Below are positions 5,977 to 7,220 of a DNA stretch of 7,220 nt, in pieces (positions within the stretch are counted from its first letter, which is position 1; every line of letters begins with the position of its first letter). Origin of the DNA: CAYXVF01 sp964468125 (GTDB lineage: Bacteria; Myxococcota; XYA12-FULL-58-9; CAYXVF01); NCBI GenBank assembly GCA_964468125.1, contig CAYXVF010000178.1, positions 1 to 7,220 on the forward strand. The letters run 5' to 3'. Below the pieces are notes generated by a model that was given only the letters and a program-made list of their open reading frames with translations, did not search any database and was not told the origin of the DNA. The translations under genes and the position numbers were made by a program.

Positions 5977-7004
5977 CAGCCGCCTCCTGTTTGCTGCGCC
6001 GGAATCCTGATCGAAAGTTTTCCACCCTCGGTCGTGGATTGCAGCTGCACCTCGTACTCACCCGGGTAGTGAAGCTCGAGCGTCTGACGCAAGATCCGCA
6101 TGCCATTCCCTTCGACAACCTCTTCCGGGTCGAAGGGTGGCCCGGAGTCCTTGAATACGATCGACAGCGCTTTTTCGGCGAGCCGCGTCTCGACACTGAG
6201 ATGTGCCGCTGCCGCATAAGGGGCCACCGCCCACTTGATCGTATTCTCGACCACGGGTTGGAGCAGGAGCGATGGCACCCGAACCTTTCGGGTCTCTTGA
6301 GCCACATCGATGGTGTAGTGGAGTCGATCCTTAAACCGCCGCTGCTGCAACTTGAGATAGAGCGACACCAGCTCCATCTCCTCGGCCAAACTCGTCATGC
6401 TCTGCTGAGCCATCCTGACGTTGCTCCGCAGCAGGTCCGAGAGGTCGAAAACAATCTCCCGGGCACTCTCTGGATCCTTGGTAATCTCCGCGGTGATGAG
6501 GTTGAGGGTGTTGAACAAAAAGTGCGGATTGCTCTGCGCGCGCAGGACGTTGAGTTCCGCCTCGCGAATCCTTGCGCTGGCCTCGAAGGACCGCTCTTGC
6601 AGCCGGAGAATTCGCAACACCGACAGGTAGAGGATGATCTCGAGCGCCACGACGACGCGCGGGACGAACAGGTTAACCGGAAGGGGGATGACGACCGGAA
6701 GCTGGACGAACGACCCTCCGAGCAGTCCGAAGCCCATGATGACCGCCAGATGGAGTGCGATCTGCCTGAGAAACTTGTCCGGGTGGAGGACCGACGGGTA
6801 GCGATTCTCCAGCACCCGAATGAGAAGGAGCGAAGGAATCGAAACGCCCCACAAGCGTAACGCCGCGGCCGCGACGATATCTGGCTGCAAGTAGCCGACG
6901 GTCTGCAAGATGGTCGACATGAGCAGCAGATTGATGCCGGGCCACAGGACCAGAAAGAAGATCAGCTGCAGTCGCGATCGGAAGGCGTGCGAAGGCTCAG
7001 TCAC
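5976..7004 (-). CDS. LytS/His_kinase-type membrane sensor histidine kinase
   Basis: Inner-membrane sensor that should phosphorylate the LytTR regulator downstream. It has 342 residues from GTG 7004, which follows a GGGGGTG ribosome site at 7 bases; no nearby ATG competes. Four hydrophobic segments (about 12-33, 42-62, 81-104, 110-130) lead into a charged helix (131-157) that probably dimerises. The His_kinase (PF06580) domain has the signature SNPHFLFNTLN, with phospho-acceptor His161. The ATPase part shows the N-box LQPVVENTIKWA (Asn254) and the G1 box DSGPP (Asp286). The second glycine box is GNGMRIL rather than the common GIGLxN, a modest divergence. There is no large periplasmic loop or recognisable ligand domain, so the signal is probably sensed in or at the membrane. 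It forms an operon with the regulator, overlapping it by one base. Confidence 0.94.
   Translation of the reverse strand: MTEPSHAFRSRLQLIFFLVLWPGINLLLMSTILQTVGYLQPDIVAAAALRLWGVSIPSLLLIRVLENRYPSVLHPDKFLRQIALHLAVIMGFGLLGGSFVQLPVVIPLPVNLFVPRVVVALEIILYLSVLRILRLQERSFEASARIREAELNVLRAQSNPHFLFNTLNLITAEITKDPESAREIVFDLSDLLRSNVRMAQQSMTSLAEEMELVSLYLKLQQRRFKDRLHYTIDVAQETRKVRVPSLLLQPVVENTIKWAVAPYAAAAHLSVETRLAEKALSIVFKDSGPPFDPEEVVEGNGMRILRQTLELHYPGEYEVQLQSTTEGGKLSIRIPAQQTGGG
5983..5988 (-). promoter_or_regulatory. Strong ribosome binding site of the response regulator, inside the kinase gene
   Basis: A full AGGAGG on the minus strand, 6 bases before ATG 5976 and lying within the last codons of the kinase. 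With the TGATG stop/start overlap it indicates translational coupling, with an independent strong site that could make regulator in excess of kinase. Confidence 0.75.
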
Positions 7005-7220
7005 TCAGAGACACCCCCACGATGCGCCGCGGTCGAGTGCACATCTCACCGCCGCTCGCGTCGCCAGACCCCGAGACCCGCTGCTCCGGCCGTCGTACTC
7101 GACTGCCGTCATCCTCGCCGTATCACTGGATACGACGGCGCTGTCGACAGCCTGCGCGCGTCGCCCTCGCGACGCGTGTCGCAGCGCTGGTTCGGTCCGG
7201 ATTTGTGAGATGTGCCCTAG
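7005..7220. other. Leader of the two-component operon, no recognised gene
   Basis: The minus-strand frame ending in TGA at 7005-7007, directly next to the kinase GTG, stays open for all 71 codons to the window edge, but the peptide is Arg/Ala/Ser-rich, resembles nothing I know, and GC-rich DNA often stays open by chance. It could be the tail of an upstream gene. The region also holds a perfect 12-base palindrome GCTGTCGACAGC (7140-7151) and an imperfect hairpin at about 7117-7141. I see no convincing promoter hexamers. Confidence 0.3.

Noticed and set aside
5991..6860. Plus-strand ORF of 289 codons antisense to the kinase
   Set aside because: The opposite strand carries the complete kinase with all key motifs; the antisense peptide is Arg/Glu/His-rich without domains.
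7140..7151. LexA-type operator at the 12-base palindrome
   Set aside because: The half-sites CTGT and ACAG are adjacent with only CG between them, not separated by eight bases as in the LexA box.

Overview
The window is GC-rich bacterial DNA in which every intact gene lies on the minus strand. Two of the four genes encode proteins with lipobox signal peptides, which points to a diderm host that decorates its outer membrane with lipoprotein enzymes. A LytS-type kinase paired with a LytTR regulator, a lipoprotein S9 peptidase and an Ig-like/esterase lipoprotein occur together in groups such as Myxococcota, Gemmatimonadota, Acidobacteriota and some Gammaproteobacteria. The sequence alone does not decide among these. 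A block of exactly 100 N at 2287-2386 shows this is a draft scaffold.

In transcription order (right to left): 7220-7005 is a leader with no gene I recognise. Next comes a two-gene signalling operon: a four-TM sensor kinase of the LytS/His_kinase (PF06580) type (7004-5976) overlapping by one base a LytTR response regulator (5976-5224). Then comes about 380 bases of remodelled intergenic DNA, holding copy 2 of a 56-bp direct repeat, the C-terminal stub of a PIN-domain (VapC-like) toxin cut off at the repeat boundary, and two adjacent stem-loops. After that is an S9A oligopeptidase B-like serine peptidase with a lipoprotein signal (4841-2670). The next intergenic gap holds copy 1 of the 56-bp repeat and a nested inverted repeat. 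The last gene (2478-76) is a large lipoprotein with an Ig-like (DUF5011/HYR-like) module interrupted by the assembly gap, a roughly 420-residue region I cannot assign, and a C-terminal polyhydroxybutyrate-depolymerase/LpqC-type esterase domain.

The kinase and regulator clearly act together. The peptidase and the esterase are probably envelope hydrolases acting on peptides and esters, but nothing in the sequence shows they are controlled by the two-component system; I looked for LytTR-type direct repeats upstream of both and found no convincing pair. The most unusual structure is the pair of 54/56-identical repeats bracketing the peptidase gene, one of them fused to the broken toxin gene. I did not find a new multi-gene system; the repeat family and the unassigned lipoprotein region are the best candidates for something undescribed.
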